Shown here piece after piece: positions 23,666 to 36,552 of a stretch of DNA of 64,000 nt. The notes below the pieces were generated by a model. That model made no database searches, had not been told where the DNA came from, and saw only the letters and a program-made list of their open reading frames with translations. The position numbers and the translations under genes are program-made. Source of the DNA: Trogon surrucura (lineage: Eukaryota > Chordata > Aves > Trogoniformes > Trogonidae). How positions within the stretch are numbered: position 1 is the stretch's first letter; the number at the start of each line of letters is the position of its first letter. Where the stretch lies: positions 18,019,487-18,083,486 of the forward strand of contig CM036622.1 in NCBI GenBank assembly GCA_020746105.1. Direction: 5' to 3'.

Positions 23666-26600
23666 GCTCATTCCAGTGGAGCTGGGCAGGTTACAACAGC
23701 TGCTTCCAGTTAAAGGTGAAATCTCTCCTTCCCTACTAGCCTTGCTGGGGAGCGTCTCCTCAGCCCTTCCCTCTTATGTTTGGAAGCATCCCCACGTAAT
23801 TCTTCCACAGATTACTGTTCCCCTCCTGTCCACAGGTTTGCGTGATTCATTTTACATTTCAAATGGCTTTGTCAATAAAAGCTTCAGTTTTCAAATGAAG
23901 CATTAGCTGGTAACTGGGGAAATGTTACAGGAAAATGTTTACTAACAGTTGTTAGTAAATTAATGAGTTTGCTGTGCCACAGTGCACATAGGAAATGGCA
24001 ATATAAAAAATGATTTAGAGACTCAGGCAGTTTATTAGGAATAAAGCACCTGAGTTCTGTCCTTCCCTTGGCTGTTGGAGTTGCCATGTGCCTTTGTGCA
24101 AAGCTGCTATCAAGTCTTGTGCCTTTCCTTCCCTAAATGTGAAAAAAGCAAATGATTATCCACACTCTTAAATGACTCTGAAGGTTGTGGGCGAAGTGCT
24201 GTGTAAGTGGAGGCCATGGTGGCACCACTTGGGCCGTTCCTTTTTTTTGTGCTACATTGGTAAATGATCTGTGTTTGAGTCCCCACGTACTCAGCTGTAG
24301 TAGGAAGCAGTAGAAGGAGATGCTCTAGATGTTTAAAATACATTTTTTTTCTACAACGTCTTGTAGATTTCTTGCAAGTGTATTGCTTGCATTACCCTTT
24401 CTTCACAAGGAGTGTCAGTAAAAATCACAGCTCTATCGTTCCAAGTGCCCTAACCAAACCTCAGGAGAGACTTCCATGAACCACTCACTCTAATTAGACA
24501 AGACAGAGGCGTGTTAGGAAATGTTATTATCTCATTCTGGTGTAGCCTGTATGTCACACATGAAATGTGATAGACCTGGAAGGTGAATGTTAGGGTCCTG
24601 AGATCCTTCACTTGAACACCCTTTTGGGGTTGTGGGGAATTGGGAGGCTGCTGGAGGCAACAAAGGTTCTCATCTCATTTTGTTTCATGCAAAATCAGTG
24701 TCATTAAAATGCCAGTTTTCCTCTTTGCATTTAGGACTGTAATTCCTCTCAAACAGCTATCCCTGCCTCTTCCTCTAACGTGCTGAAGCTACACAGATCC
24801 TCCACCAAAGCCGATGAATTAGGTAGCTGGCTTGAAAATGTTACTGTCTCGAGAACTGTTTGTTTTGATATATAGAAACAATTCACAAGCGGAGGGATCT
24901 AGACACCTTTTATCCTATTTTCTTCAAGTGTCATATAAAAAGGAAGGCAGTGCTTGAAGTTTGCAGGTCCTTGGCCAGGTATTATAACCCTTGCAGAGCC
25001 TGGCTCCACAGCCTTGGCAGACCCCGTGTCTGCGTTGGACAAAAAGGGTGTGTAACAGATTTAGTTCCACTCCTCATCCCCAGTGCCCTTCACAGCAGCT
25101 ATTAGTGAAATGAGGAATAGAAGCAGTGAAGAGGTCCTTCATCGTCCCTTTGGTACCTTCTTTCCCACAAGGCAGGAAGAAAAGTTGTCAGAGTGGCCCT
25201 GACAAATGCGAGCGTCCACAAACTCCTGTAGGGAACTTGAGGAGCCAACCGCTGTCCTCTTTTTCCTTGGGATGCCTTCTGCTAAGTCTTATCAGAACTG
25301 GAAAGTATTCCCAGTAGGGATGGTGTAATAAATCTGTTGGTTCAGCAGATGCTGGCCTTACGCACTCTTATCCCTTGTGCTGAGTGGTGGGCATTTATTT
25401 AAAATGTTGCTGAAGCGTATGGTATTATTTAATCTCAGTGAAATAATACATGGTATCATTAATTGTGGGTTGTTGACAAGACTTTTGTGGAAGCAGTGGA
25501 GAGCTACATTCTGCTATGTGGAAAAATTTAATGTATAAATAGAAAACAGAGCAAGTGGAGGCTTTCATTTTGGCACTCATGCAAACAGGTGAAAACAGAT
25601 TTTGAATGCAAATGCGTATAAAAATAAGGTGTTCTGAATGAATAATTTAGCTTCCTGTGGGAGTGTATGAAATTGATCATTTGCTCAGCATCCTCAGTTT
25701 GGAAATTGAAGCTGCATGTTGTATCAGCCTGACAACAACATTGCATGCTCCTCTTACATTGGCATCAGGAGGCAATTGTCAGTCAGTGTGCAGACCAAAA
25801 TACAGTATTTGCTTTTTGAATTGGCTTCTTCATGGTAACTCTGGCCAGATTATCTCTGCTCAGGGTGAAGCATGTAGAAAGGAGGCATGGCAGGGGGAAG
25901 CTCTCCATTCTCCTTGTTGCCCATTAGGGAAGTCAGGTTCATTCGACAGCAAAAAGCTGGACCCACTCCAAAAGCTTCTGCTCCCACAGGAGGGCATCTC
26001 CCTGCCGTCACTCTGGTCCCCTGCTTAATTTTTAGCTTAATTTTTCTTGTAAAAGAGCCCTTCCCCCTGAGCTGTGCCCTGGAAATGTGGTGTGGCTCTA
26101 TTCTGGCAGGTCCCTACAGAGCACAGGCAGATGGAAAACTTCTCCGGGCTTGGCCTTTCATGGGTTAGTTCTCGCTGCAGTGTGTCTGGACCACCAGACC
26201 GCTAAGTCTTGCAGAGGTCTGTTAGTTACTGACGGAAGAGTACTGATGGCTTGTTGTAAACACAGCTGTCTCCCCACTCTTCGGGTAGGAGTCCCTTTCT
26301 TGCAGATTCCTGAAACGGGGTGATTATTTGTTAATTTAAAAATATATACAAAACTGATACTTTTAGCAACAGTGGTGATAAGAAAATAAATTAAAAAATG
26401 CCACAAAAGCTAAAAAAGACCCGTACTATTGTCCCTCAAATTAAAAAGAGCTGGCCTCTAGTTTTTCATTTGCTCATTTCATACAGAAATACACAGGCAT
26501 TTTTTGCATCTGTGCTAAGTGTAATAAAGCCCTCTGTTTCTTAGGATATTTGCTTTTGATCAGGTGTACATGTTACGCAGAGGTATTTGTTGATGAGCGA

Positions 26601-29600
26601 AGTGTTTCGGGCAGTGTTAAGGTTCCTGTCTGAGCATTCTCTATCCCTCTCCTGTGTACCCTCCTTTTGCTGGAGAGAAGTATTCTGGTGCTATCGTGTT
26701 CTGTTTCTCCAAGTATCCTTGGAGGTACACTCTTGTTTCACCTTACCCATAATTAATGGCACATAATGCTGTTTGCAAAACAAAAGGACTCTGAGTTCAC
26801 CTTAGCAGTTATTTACTGTCACTCAGTTGCTTTATTTCATTATCCATTTTGCCAAGTAATGTCTGCGGGTGTGATCGTGTGGAAAAACCTACTTGTCACC
26901 TTTTTAAGGTTGGTGTGTGAATCCCTGTGCATAATGGTCACTTGTCCTTGTTTGGCAGCTTGCAAATATGCCACTGGACACAGGAGAAAAATGGGTACAC
27001 CCTGTTGGGATGTCACCCCTGAGAGAAGAGCCAGTTGGTGACTGCTGCTGAAACTTTCTGCAGAACACGGCTAATCCAGCTGCTGTTTCTGCTTTCCTGC
27101 AGCTGATGCTTCTGCTTCTACAGGACATGTTGCTACTTTCTGCTTCTTTATACTTCAGGGCCAGCCTTAATGTCTTGGGATCCTTCAGGGATACTCAGCA
27201 GCCCCCCTGCAGGCAAAGAAGTAAATAAAAGGAAGAAAACTGATTCCCTTCTTCCATGACATAGAACTGTCTGATTAAAATAGCAGCATGTGACACCATT
27301 CTCCTCCATCATCTCTGGACAGATCGAGGGATCTGCTAAGAAGATAATTGGTGTAGAACAGGACCTCCATTAGCTTGTTGGCTACAAGCGAGAGATGAGA
27401 AGATCAAAGGTCTCCAGAGACCTCAGAGGCAAATGGTGACAGCACTGCGTCCTGAATGTAACTGCCCAGAGATTGCCTGGTTTGTGAGTTTGTCTTCATG
27501 CCAACTGCATAACCTAAAGAGCAAGGCACCCGGAAGCACTGTGGGCTGAGCTTAGATTTAGGGCCTTGGGGGTTGAGGATTAGGTCTTGCTCTCCCTCAA
27601 GGCCACACAGCTCTGTAACAAGTTGCTCAGACTTGCTCTGCTCCCATGTCCCCACTCTAAAATGAGAATGATTAGACAAAATATGGCTCATGCTTGTCAG
27701 ATTTTTGGGAACTACAAAGTATCTTTGCTGAAAGGAAATATTTCTACTTGTATTCACATTATGAATTTTCTTAATGTATGTTCAGTATTTAAACTTTTGA
27801 AAATAGTTTCAGATAGGTGGGAGCTCTACATGAAAAAGGATTTGCAAACAACTTTGAGATGAAATCTCTATAGCAAATGACAGAATATGGGATTTTATAG
27901 ATTAGAGGTGTTGGAAATTTCATATGTGCCTCAGTACAATACCCTGACAGTGAGGAATATTTGACTGCAAAACAAGTTTGCAGGGGATGATGTATTTTGC
28001 CTAGACTGTGGTCATTGCATTTGCCAGCATTGTTTAATGCTTCTGCACAATGTCAATTTTGATTTTAACCCAGTTGCCTTTTGTTGAGAAGAGTCTGCAC
28101 TATTTACATCCAACAGAACTTGAATAGTTTTGTAAGAATTCACAATGGTATTTGACAAATGTGGCACTAAAATTCAAATCTGTTATGTCTGCCGAGCCCC
28201 CGTCATCACATTTTGAAGGCAGGAGGAAGAAGATCTGTTGAATATGATTGTTATGATTTCTTCCTCAGTGACAGAGCTGCCTGGAGTTGTCAGTTATTTT
28301 ACGTCATAACTTTAGAGTGATTTTCTTCCCCTTTTCTGACTATTCTCTGCATTGTTTTACAAAGAAATTACTTTAGACTTGCAAGGGTGTGTTTTATAAA
28401 TATCATCTGATTAATTGTCATTTGCTTTACTTTGTTCCTTTGGCTTATCCTCATGACTTTATAACCTGAGTAATCTTTGATGAATGCTTAAAACTCATTC
28501 GCTTCAGTTGACTTAAATCTAAGTAGGTACTTTAAAGGCTTTGCTGCAGCAAGATCTCCATCACCAACAGCTTGAGAGATTCATTAGTGAAGTTCTTTAA
28601 ATACCATAAAAAGCATGTCAGAAAGCCTATCCATAATCTGTGGTTTGGCTAAGACAAGATTTTTGCTTTCAGTTTGAGGGATTTTTTTTTAATTTTCCTT
28701 TCTCCTCTTTACTCCTTCAGAAATGCTTGGTATTTCTCAGTGGAGCACAATCCTAACAATTCCACTGTCCTTGAAAGGAATTTTCTGAATTCACCTGTGT
28801 TTCCATAACATAGACACCCCCTTTATTGCCAGTTGGGCCACACTTCAGAGTTCAGGTTTGTGAAATTGCTGGTTGGAAATCACACAAGAATTTTCGGTTT
28901 TGGTTAGTGGGAATCAGAATCAGATTTGGATTTTGAAAGATTTTAAAATTCAAAAAACCCACACCAGCAAAACCACAATCACTTGTTTCATGCCAGCTTG
29001 TTTTATGCTGATGTTGCATCTTTTAGTAAGGACTGGAGATATGATTTGCCACCCTATAAGCGGCTATTCAGTAAAATCCCAGAAACTAGTATTTTCTCTC
29101 TTCAGTGCTCTGCTCTTACTTGCATCCCTACTCCCAGCACTAACTTCAGCAGGAATTTTAATGGGACAAAAGATTTGTGATTTGACTCACTGGCTTTTAG
29201 CAATAGAGAAAGAGAAGTATTGAATTCTCTCACAGCTAGGATTGTTCTGTACTTTTTGTGATCAAGAATAAACTTTTTTTTTGAACCATCTGCATAAAAT
29301 TCATGTTGTGGTAGTTTTACTCAAGCAGATCTACCTGCCTCCAAAGAAAACCATGCATTTAAATGACTTGTGGTCAACAGCATTAGAGAAACAGGTTGTC
29401 TTGGAAAAACACGTTTCCCAGTGTTATGCATTGGAAAGTGATTTTTCCATCCTATCACTCATATTCCAGTACTGATGAAGATGATGGCTATTAAGTTAGT
29501 CTGCTTTGTCTCAGCCCAACTAACATTTAACTGCTACTTTGTCACTGGTTCAGGATGAATACTCCTGCTCATCTTTTTTTTTCAAGGAAAAATACAAGTA

Positions 29601-30433
29601 GAATCTATTAACATTTTGCTGTAACAAGAAGTAACAATGCTTTTCCTTTAAAAGTGAGTGATCTTTGCATGTTGCTATGCAGTCGGCCATCATTTCCTCA
29701 AAAATGAACGTATTTTGGAAGGCAAACATGGGGTTCCTTCTACCTCCTTGCATTGTCTGGAGAAATGACCATTCTTGTGAGTGGGATAGAGAAACCACTG
29801 TAGCCAGGAAACCAAATCGATCTTTATTTGGCAGAGACTATGTTAAGAAATGCTAGATTTCCCAGGTTTGCATAATGTAACCAAGACAAAGCATGGGAAA
29901 GCAAAAGAACTGTAAGAATGTTAATATGGCTCCTACTGCTGAATCATATGGAGCCAATCATTGGCGCTGCCTCAGCACAACTGGGAATGGAAATTAGCAT
30001 TTTTCTTTGAAAAATATGGGATGTTTTTCCCTACTGTTGGTCTGGTTTTTTTGGTGGCATTTTTCTTGTTTAAAAGCAGGGGTATTTTCAAGAGCGCGGC
30101 AAGGTTATCTTCCCTTCAATATTTATTTCTGGTCTTCTTTTTAATGCCTTAAAAATAGGAGAGTTATGTGCAAAGAAAAGAACTTGCTATGCATTTGAGC
30201 ATGTTCTCTAACATTGACACGTTCTTGCTGATCCTACCATAGTGCACACCGAGGGAGGAACTGCTAACAGTTTTCCAAAAAACCCATGTTGATATCCGTA
30301 AAGTGGTAGACCCGCAAACTACGAGGTTAAATTATGTTTGGGTTGCAATGTGTCTTCTTTGATCTTTAACACAGATCTATATTTCAGTTGAGTGAGGCGA
30401 TGAGTCACTTTTAAAACTAAGACTTTTTAAAAA

Positions 30434-30460
30434 TAAGATTTTAGAGCTTTTAAAATCTTA
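30434..30460. repeat. Inverted repeat, 10-bp arms
   Basis: TAAGATTTTA at 30434-30443 is matched by its reverse complement at 30451-30460 across 7 bases. It lies in AT-rich sequence where such pairs arise readily. Confidence 0.8.
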
Positions 30461-31056
30461 GATTTTCATCTTAAGAATCCTGTAATATTAACAAAAAATA
30501 TATATGGTAACTTCAAAAATAACTGTGCTCCAAAGAAGTGATTGCTTGATTTGTGCTCTGAGGTTAACTTTCCGCATTCTACCTCCTTCATTCCTTGTCT
30601 TCTGATTTTAGAATTGTTCCAAATGGAGAGAGGAGGTTTTTTTTTTAACTCTGTGGCATCTGCCATTTTTAAAGGAGACTCCTTGCGGTTTTCTTTTTTC
30701 CTTGTAAAGAACTTTTTCTAAAACTTTACTTTGTTTTTATTTTTATTGTTGTTACTGTTATTATTCACTAATGGCTCAAACAAGTACATGTTCAAGTTTA
30801 TGCATAGTGTCATAAACATACATGGCGCTATTTGCTCAGATATTGACATATGCAAGCACCAGCAGTTTGAGGGCCTTTTTTTTTTAGGTAAATATAGTTA
30901 GTATTTCTCAAACGCTTTGCCTTCAGTTGCCAAGCTCCCTTTATTTCTAATAAAACAGATTATCCCTGTAGTGACTGACAGCAGCACTGGAAATAGTACT
31001 CAAACTACTTTGTGCAAAATGATGAAAGAGAATTAATATACGTGTATTTTCTTTCT

Positions 31057-31107
31057 TTTGCTGTGTTTGTTTTGCTATTTTGTATTTGCTGTGTTTGTAT
31101 TTGCTAT
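31057..31107. repeat. Imperfect tandem duplication, about 28-bp period
   Basis: TTTGCTGTGTTTGT followed by TTGCTAT occurs at about 31057-31078 and again at 31085-31107 with one or two changes. It looks like a local slippage or short duplication event. Confidence 0.75.
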
Positions 31108-31214
31108 CAGAGGGGAAAAGTAAGGCAAGGAAAGAGGATGACTTCCATTTCTTAGTAGTTTGGATTCTATTTCTTTTAAAAATCTCTTTTATAAAAGGCT
31201 GCACAGTCCTTCTT

Positions 31215-31490
31215 GTTTAAAATGCGACGCGTTTTGGTAAGCAGCAGACATAATTGAATGCTCACCTTATCCACAGCTCCCGTACACACAGCAACTCACC
31301 GCGCGGCTTCTTTTATGAACTCGACAGTATCTTCATTGGTTTGACTGGAACGTTTTCAGCTTTGAAGCAGCTCAGAAGAAAACTGCCACTAGGTTCATTT
31401 ACACTGGATGTAAGAACTAGCTGGATTTTCTTATTTACCCTAGGTGGAAAGAACCAGTTTTGTCAAAACCCGAAGCGTTTATGGGAGCAT
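31215..31490. other. CpG-retaining patch, possible exon or regulatory element
   Basis: CpGs are unusually frequent here for this window, including GACGCG near 31225, CCGCGCGG at 31299-31306 and CCCGAAGCG near 31470. On the minus strand GCCGCGCG is followed by GTGAGT, a good donor-like site at about 31294-31300, so a minus-strand exon could end there. On the plus strand a 92-codon frame (31254-31532) is open but unrecognised. CpG retention in otherwise CpG-depleted bird DNA suggests constraint, low germline methylation, or a recent origin. Confidence 0.3.
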
Positions 31491-31904
31491 AACCTTTTTT
31501 TGATGAAATTTCACTGGGAAGGAGCCAGGTAGAACTTCTCATGGAAATACAGCGCTATTGCATGTATAAACTTGAATATGTCTCCAATATGAAAAGCACT
31601 AGTCAAGAGCACTCCTGCTGCGCTGCTTACTTCTCCAGTTCCTGCCAATAAATGGCTTAATGGCTCTGAGATCAAGGATGCATCCAGGCTGTTAGCCTTC
31701 ACAGTTCACAGTGACCACTAGATCTGTCCTCCACGATCCATCCTGAAGCTGTTCATACGTCTGCCCACCAAAGCATCTGCTGGCTGTCAGCTGCACAGCT
31801 TAACGGGGCATTTCTTAACAAAGCTCTTCCTTCTATTGGCTCTAAGTCTGACAAGTAGCTTCTTTGGGCAATGCCTTTTCCTTATCATTTCACCACATCA
31901 CTCA

Positions 31905-32110
31905 TGTTTTCTTTAATAAACCTTTATGGCTCCGTTCTCCAGGGGTTGTCTCTTTCCCAGGGTGGAAGCTGTTTAACACTTTTGATCACTTTTGTGGCCT
32001 CCTCCTGTAATATCTCTAGTTTACGTATGTGGTCATCACGAAATGAGGTGCCCAGACAGTCAAACACTATTTCAGATGCTGTTGCAGCAGAGCGTAACAT
32101 GGCCATTTAT
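31905..32110 (-). mobile_element. Ancient CR1 LINE fragment (reverse transcriptase C-terminal region)
   Basis: Translated on the minus strand, this short stretch keeps the C-terminal CR1 pattern: F..LGTSFRDD..KLE.LQEEATKVIK, then a K.LPPWER block. The family normally shows LEYC.QFWAP..KKD...LE.VQ.RATKMI..LEHLPYEERL at this place. The fragment is about 200 bp and strongly diverged. Sequence to its left (31700-31905) may be more of the same element but is too decayed to support. Confidence 0.7.
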
Positions 32111-35100
32111 GATTGTTAATATCCTTTCTTAAATAATGTGTAAAGATCTGTCACTTTGGAGGCCATCTCTCTTTTTAGCCCAGGGCTCAGCCCCTCCACC
32201 GTGGCTCTGAGGGGTGCTACCGAGCTCTGAAAGGATGGTCCAAAGGCACCACTAATTTGCCAGTGACAGAATTCTGGTTTGGCATGAAATAGCCACCCGC
32301 TTTCCTGTGGTGGAGCTCGCTAAAAAGTGTAGATTTGCATTCTAACTTTTCTATGTATCCATTACTCTAATAACACCGATGATAATCAGAGTCCTTCTGA
32401 AGAGTGACATGTTGCTCGTGTAGATTTCTTTACTTCTGCCTCCAAACCAGACACTTCTCAATAATACCTGGCTTTTAATGACATAAGAAGGGAAACAATT
32501 CCCATTTAATGCCATGCAAAGGTGTCAGATTTTAAATAGAAAAACAGGTTTTGGTTGATCTTGACTACTGAGGTATGAGGGGACCAGCTGTATCCTGCCT
32601 CCACTCCTACACTCTTCCCCTTGTGAGCAAAATATCTGATTTTTCTGTGGAGACATAACAGCTCCACTTATCCAAATTGTTCTATCAGTCAGAGAGCAAA
32701 TGAATCAAACTTGTTGGGTCCTTCAGCATGTCTCTGCATTTTATAGCATATTAACATAAATTTAGGTAATATTTTTGTTACCCGAAGAGTTCTCTCGTGG
32801 TTCCAATGAGGTTTAGATTTGACTAATTATAATTTCAGACTATTTTTTCTGCCTTTAATGCAAGTTTTTTTCTCTAATCTGGTTCTATTGTTGTATTTGG
32901 TCTCTTGAAAAATTACTGTGTTGAAGAAGTCTTTTCATTTTATAAAATGAGTACTGAATGTGTAATATTTTTTCCCCCAAAAAATGGCATTAACTATAGA
33001 CAATTTTATTGAAGGAAACCCCAGAAATTAATTTGAAAATACAACCCACTAATACTGGTAGGTTACTCCACAAATAATGACAGAGAAATAAGTAGAGGTA
33101 ACAAAAATGAAAACTAACCTCCAAATTACTGTTTAAATTCAAATTCTCAGCTTGAGTAAATCAAAACTGCTGTGCTGAAGTTTCATGATCTGTTTTCATT
33201 TAAAACTATTCTATCTATATCAGCGGAAATGTGCTATTTGCACAAGCTGGGTACCAGGGTATTACGGAGATTGTCCTAAGAAAAACAGCTACCTTTTTGA
33301 TTCAACAGCAGGGCTTCAGAACTTGAAAACTAAACTTAGCCAAACAGTTGTTGTTGTTATAGTTGCCCAATTTATTCCCGCTTGCAGTGAAGGATGACAA
33401 ATCAGAGAAGGACTGGCAAAATCTGTGTCCAGACTTATCCTAAATTCCAGTATTTTGGCTCCAGAGCTCTGGGTTTGGAATGATAAGTAGTTTTCTTTTT
33501 GCTGAGCATGTGTTGAAGTTATTTCCTGCAAAAGGAGAAGAAGGATGATAGAACCATCTGAAGTTCTCTTGCAAGCAGCATCTGACCTTCAGGTGGGAAC
33601 TTCAGTGGGTCGGTTGTCGGTTCAAATGTAGAGGGGCTTTCCAATCTCTTGTAAATAAAAAACAAAGCATCAAAGAACTCGAGCTATGGCAATACAAACT
33701 GCATGCCCTGTACTTCTTGTATCGATTACATCGTTCTCTAAACTTCTGGACATTTGACACCTCAATCAGCTTTCCCAAGTTGTGCATCAGATTTTTTTTT
33801 GTCATAACAACTCGACTTCCAGCAGAGAAACAGTACAAATATAGAAAGATGCTTCAGCAAAAATACTCAAAAGGCTTTACAATTTACTTTTGGGGCAAGG
33901 GTCACTAACTCCTTTGGTATTTTCTTTTCCTCTTTCTGCATGGGTCATTAAATTCTCTGAAAGGACACTGTATGTTGTGCACATAATGAAATAGTGATAA
34001 CAAGATCCTATCACTTAAGTCTAGTGACTAGTTTAAAAGAAAAAACACAACAAGCCCCAAACCCCTCCACTGTTGAATGGGGCTGTTTCTACACAACTAG
34101 TGTCACAAGTGCTTTTAAGTCTTTGTACGTCAAACCCATAAGAATATATTGTGCTAGTCATTTCCAAAGACATTTGTTGAATGATTAATGTATTTATTAT
34201 TGATTAATTTGATAATAATGGATAGGTAATGTAAGTCACATTGTTAGGTGTTGATATATCTAGTGTGTAGTCTCATTGTGTTCATGGTACAAAGTTTGCT
34301 GCAAGCAGGGAGTTCTGCTCTTAAGGGACAGCTGCTGCAGCTGGCAAGAAGAGGTGTTGAGGAATAGCCTCATGAATTCAGCATAGGGGACCCAGAGTTT
34401 TTACCTACAGTACTAGTTACTATACAGTTTATAGGAGATAAATGATAAACTCACATTATCTGTGTCCACATTTCTATTCACATTATTTAATGCAATTTAA
34501 TGTAAAAATACCATATTGCTAAATATTACAATAATTTCAGTTTTATAGTTTGCAACCTGCTTTTTTTACCCGTTTTGCAGATTTTATGTTTTCTTACTCC
34601 AGGGAGTCTCTTGATAGCATTATTGCTTCTGTTATTAAAAACATTTGAAAGATAAGTATCATTATAAATACTTAATAAAGAAGTGATTTTTTCTTTATCA
34701 GCAATTTCTGAAAAAATCCATTTTTAGAAAATGGGCTGGCTTGTAAATATATTTTTGGTGAAAATTTGTCATGTTGGGATGATATTTATGTCATTAATGA
34801 TATGCAGTTGTTTTTACACCAGCTCTTAACTAAAAATACTGTGCTTTTTCAAAGTCACATCACATTTGCCAAAAACGAGCCTTTGCCATCTCTCCTTTCG
34901 TTGCTTCTCAGGCCTTGAAGGAAGTAGGACTAACTCAGGGAGATTAGCAAGGCCACTAAATCTGAATTTGGGAAGGATCAGAGCCTGTGCAGTCTGTGTG
35001 TATTCCTCCTTTCAGGATTATAGATGCTCCTTTTGCAGCTGGAGTTCATAGGACAGAGGAACTGATAAAGATGGGAAAGACGGAACAATTGAGCAATTTT

Positions 35101-36316
35101 TGCTGCAGTAACATAATCCCTTGTAAAATCCTAAATGATACCAACATGCGTTAAAAACAACTTGTTTTCTCGCTGCCCAGTGAGGTCCTTATGCAATATT
35201 ATCCCATTGTGCCCCAGCCGCTGGCTGCCTAGAAATTACAGGCTGAGTCAATGCAAGCATCAGAAAAACTCATCAAGGCTTGTTCTCTAGTCTGATGTGG
35301 TGATCTCTAAAATATGATCTTGGAATTTGTCCGAATGTAAATAAATGAAACTGGACTAATAATGCTAGTAACGCAAGTCCATTTTAGTTCAATTTTCTGC
35401 AGTATAAAGACTTTGAGGCCTGCTGCTTTGAAAAACCCTTCAAGGTGAAGTAGATTCTCTAGTGAAAATGCTTAACTTAAGGAAATAGCAAGAAAGGGAA
35501 AGAACTGTATAATTCAGAAGTGAAAACATCTTTTCTTGTGTGGTGTTTGCCATGAAAAAAATAGTGTTTTCTGAGGCATTGCTTGCTATGAATGAATGCT
35601 TAGTTTTGTCTTTCTTCTGGCATATTGATGGTATTTATTAAAGCAGTAACCTTTTCTTCATTGTTTCTCCTGCTCCAAATAGTATTTTTGGTCAGGTTTT
35701 TGGTGTCAGTGTTGATTTGGTAGCCTTGGAAATCTGAGGAGTTAGCTGTTGGTTTATTTATTGTGATTGTTATATATGAATCCCCTAGTTTACACAGCTT
35801 TTATTTTGGTAATGACAAATGAGTCTGCTTTTCAGCTCTTTTGCTGGCTGAATAGTTCTCTGGTTGTCTTCACTGGTGTGGTGGTGTCTGTAGGTTTGAG
35901 GTAAGCTCTCTGTGCACAGCGGATGTCTTGTGCACCCTGATGTGACCTTGTGGCAGGGAGATACTCAAAAGTAACTTCCCTCAACTTGGTTTCCCTTAAA
36001 TGACCATATGCTTGGAATCTAATGAAATGTAGAATTGATAGCCAGAATCGATCTATATAATGGTGGTTCTATAATCTAAGCACAATCTAATGAAGTGATT
36101 AATTAGCACTTTCTGAGCATCCCTATGTTGAGGTGAATCGAATGAAACTCTAAAATTTTTGCCTTCAGAGTCAAAAGATGTACCTGGCTCAGTCCCACTA
36201 AGTTTTCTGCAGAATGGTTTTCAGAGTTGAATTTCAGGCGAGGTAGAACGTTCAGTGGTCACTCACAAGCATCCATACCTGAAAGAGGTGGCGAAAGAGA
36301 TAGGAGCCTATTTGAT
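32111..36316. other. No gene recognised
   Basis: Very AT-rich DNA. The stretch 34430-34830 is notably dense in TAAT/ATTA motifs, including the palindrome TCATTAATGA near 34790. This kind of composition is sometimes seen in homeodomain-bound conserved non-coding elements, but conservation cannot be judged from one sequence. Confidence 0.5.
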
Positions 36317-36552
36317 TTACTTCATTGAGTGTTTTTGTTCCCCGTTTCTTTTTGAATCATGGAGCTTCTTGCTCGGTGGTGATACGAGGCAGGTTGTTTC
36401 TTGCGGAACCGGTGGCTGTTGTTGAGGACTGACTGGAAGTAGTAGCATCCAAACATGCAGCCCTAGGATTTGCCAGAGGGAAGTCAGCACAAGGATTCCA
36501 AGGGCAGTGGTTTTCGCACCCTGGAAAACCTTGATTCGGGGAAACCGCATTT
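36317..36552 (-). other. Candidate exon: short type II membrane-anchor-like frame
   Basis: A minus-strand ATG at 36550-36548 opens a 77-codon frame ending in TAA at 36317-36319. The N-terminus is basic (MRFPRIKVFQGAK). About 23 mostly hydrophobic residues follow (ALGILVLTSLWQILGLHVWMLLL), then a Pro/Gln-rich segment and a basic tail. This order, short basic tail then hydrophobic anchor, is that of type II signal-anchor proteins. Just upstream, a CTAAC branch-point-like motif and CTGCAG form a plausible acceptor, with AG immediately before AAATG. CpG dinucleotides are retained at about eight places in 235 bp, well above the surroundings. I do not recognise the product. It could be a 5' exon of an unannotated gene, a microprotein, or chance. 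Confidence 0.22.

Larger units (their letters stand above)
23666..31214. other. No gene recognised
   Basis: AT-rich DNA with several short unrecognised frames, for example 25657-26028 (+), 27404-27757 (-) and 28873-29223 (+). Small inverted repeats lie at 23938-23959 (9-bp arms) and 30434-30460 (10-bp arms, listed). An imperfect tandem duplication lies at 31057-31107. Confidence 0.55.
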
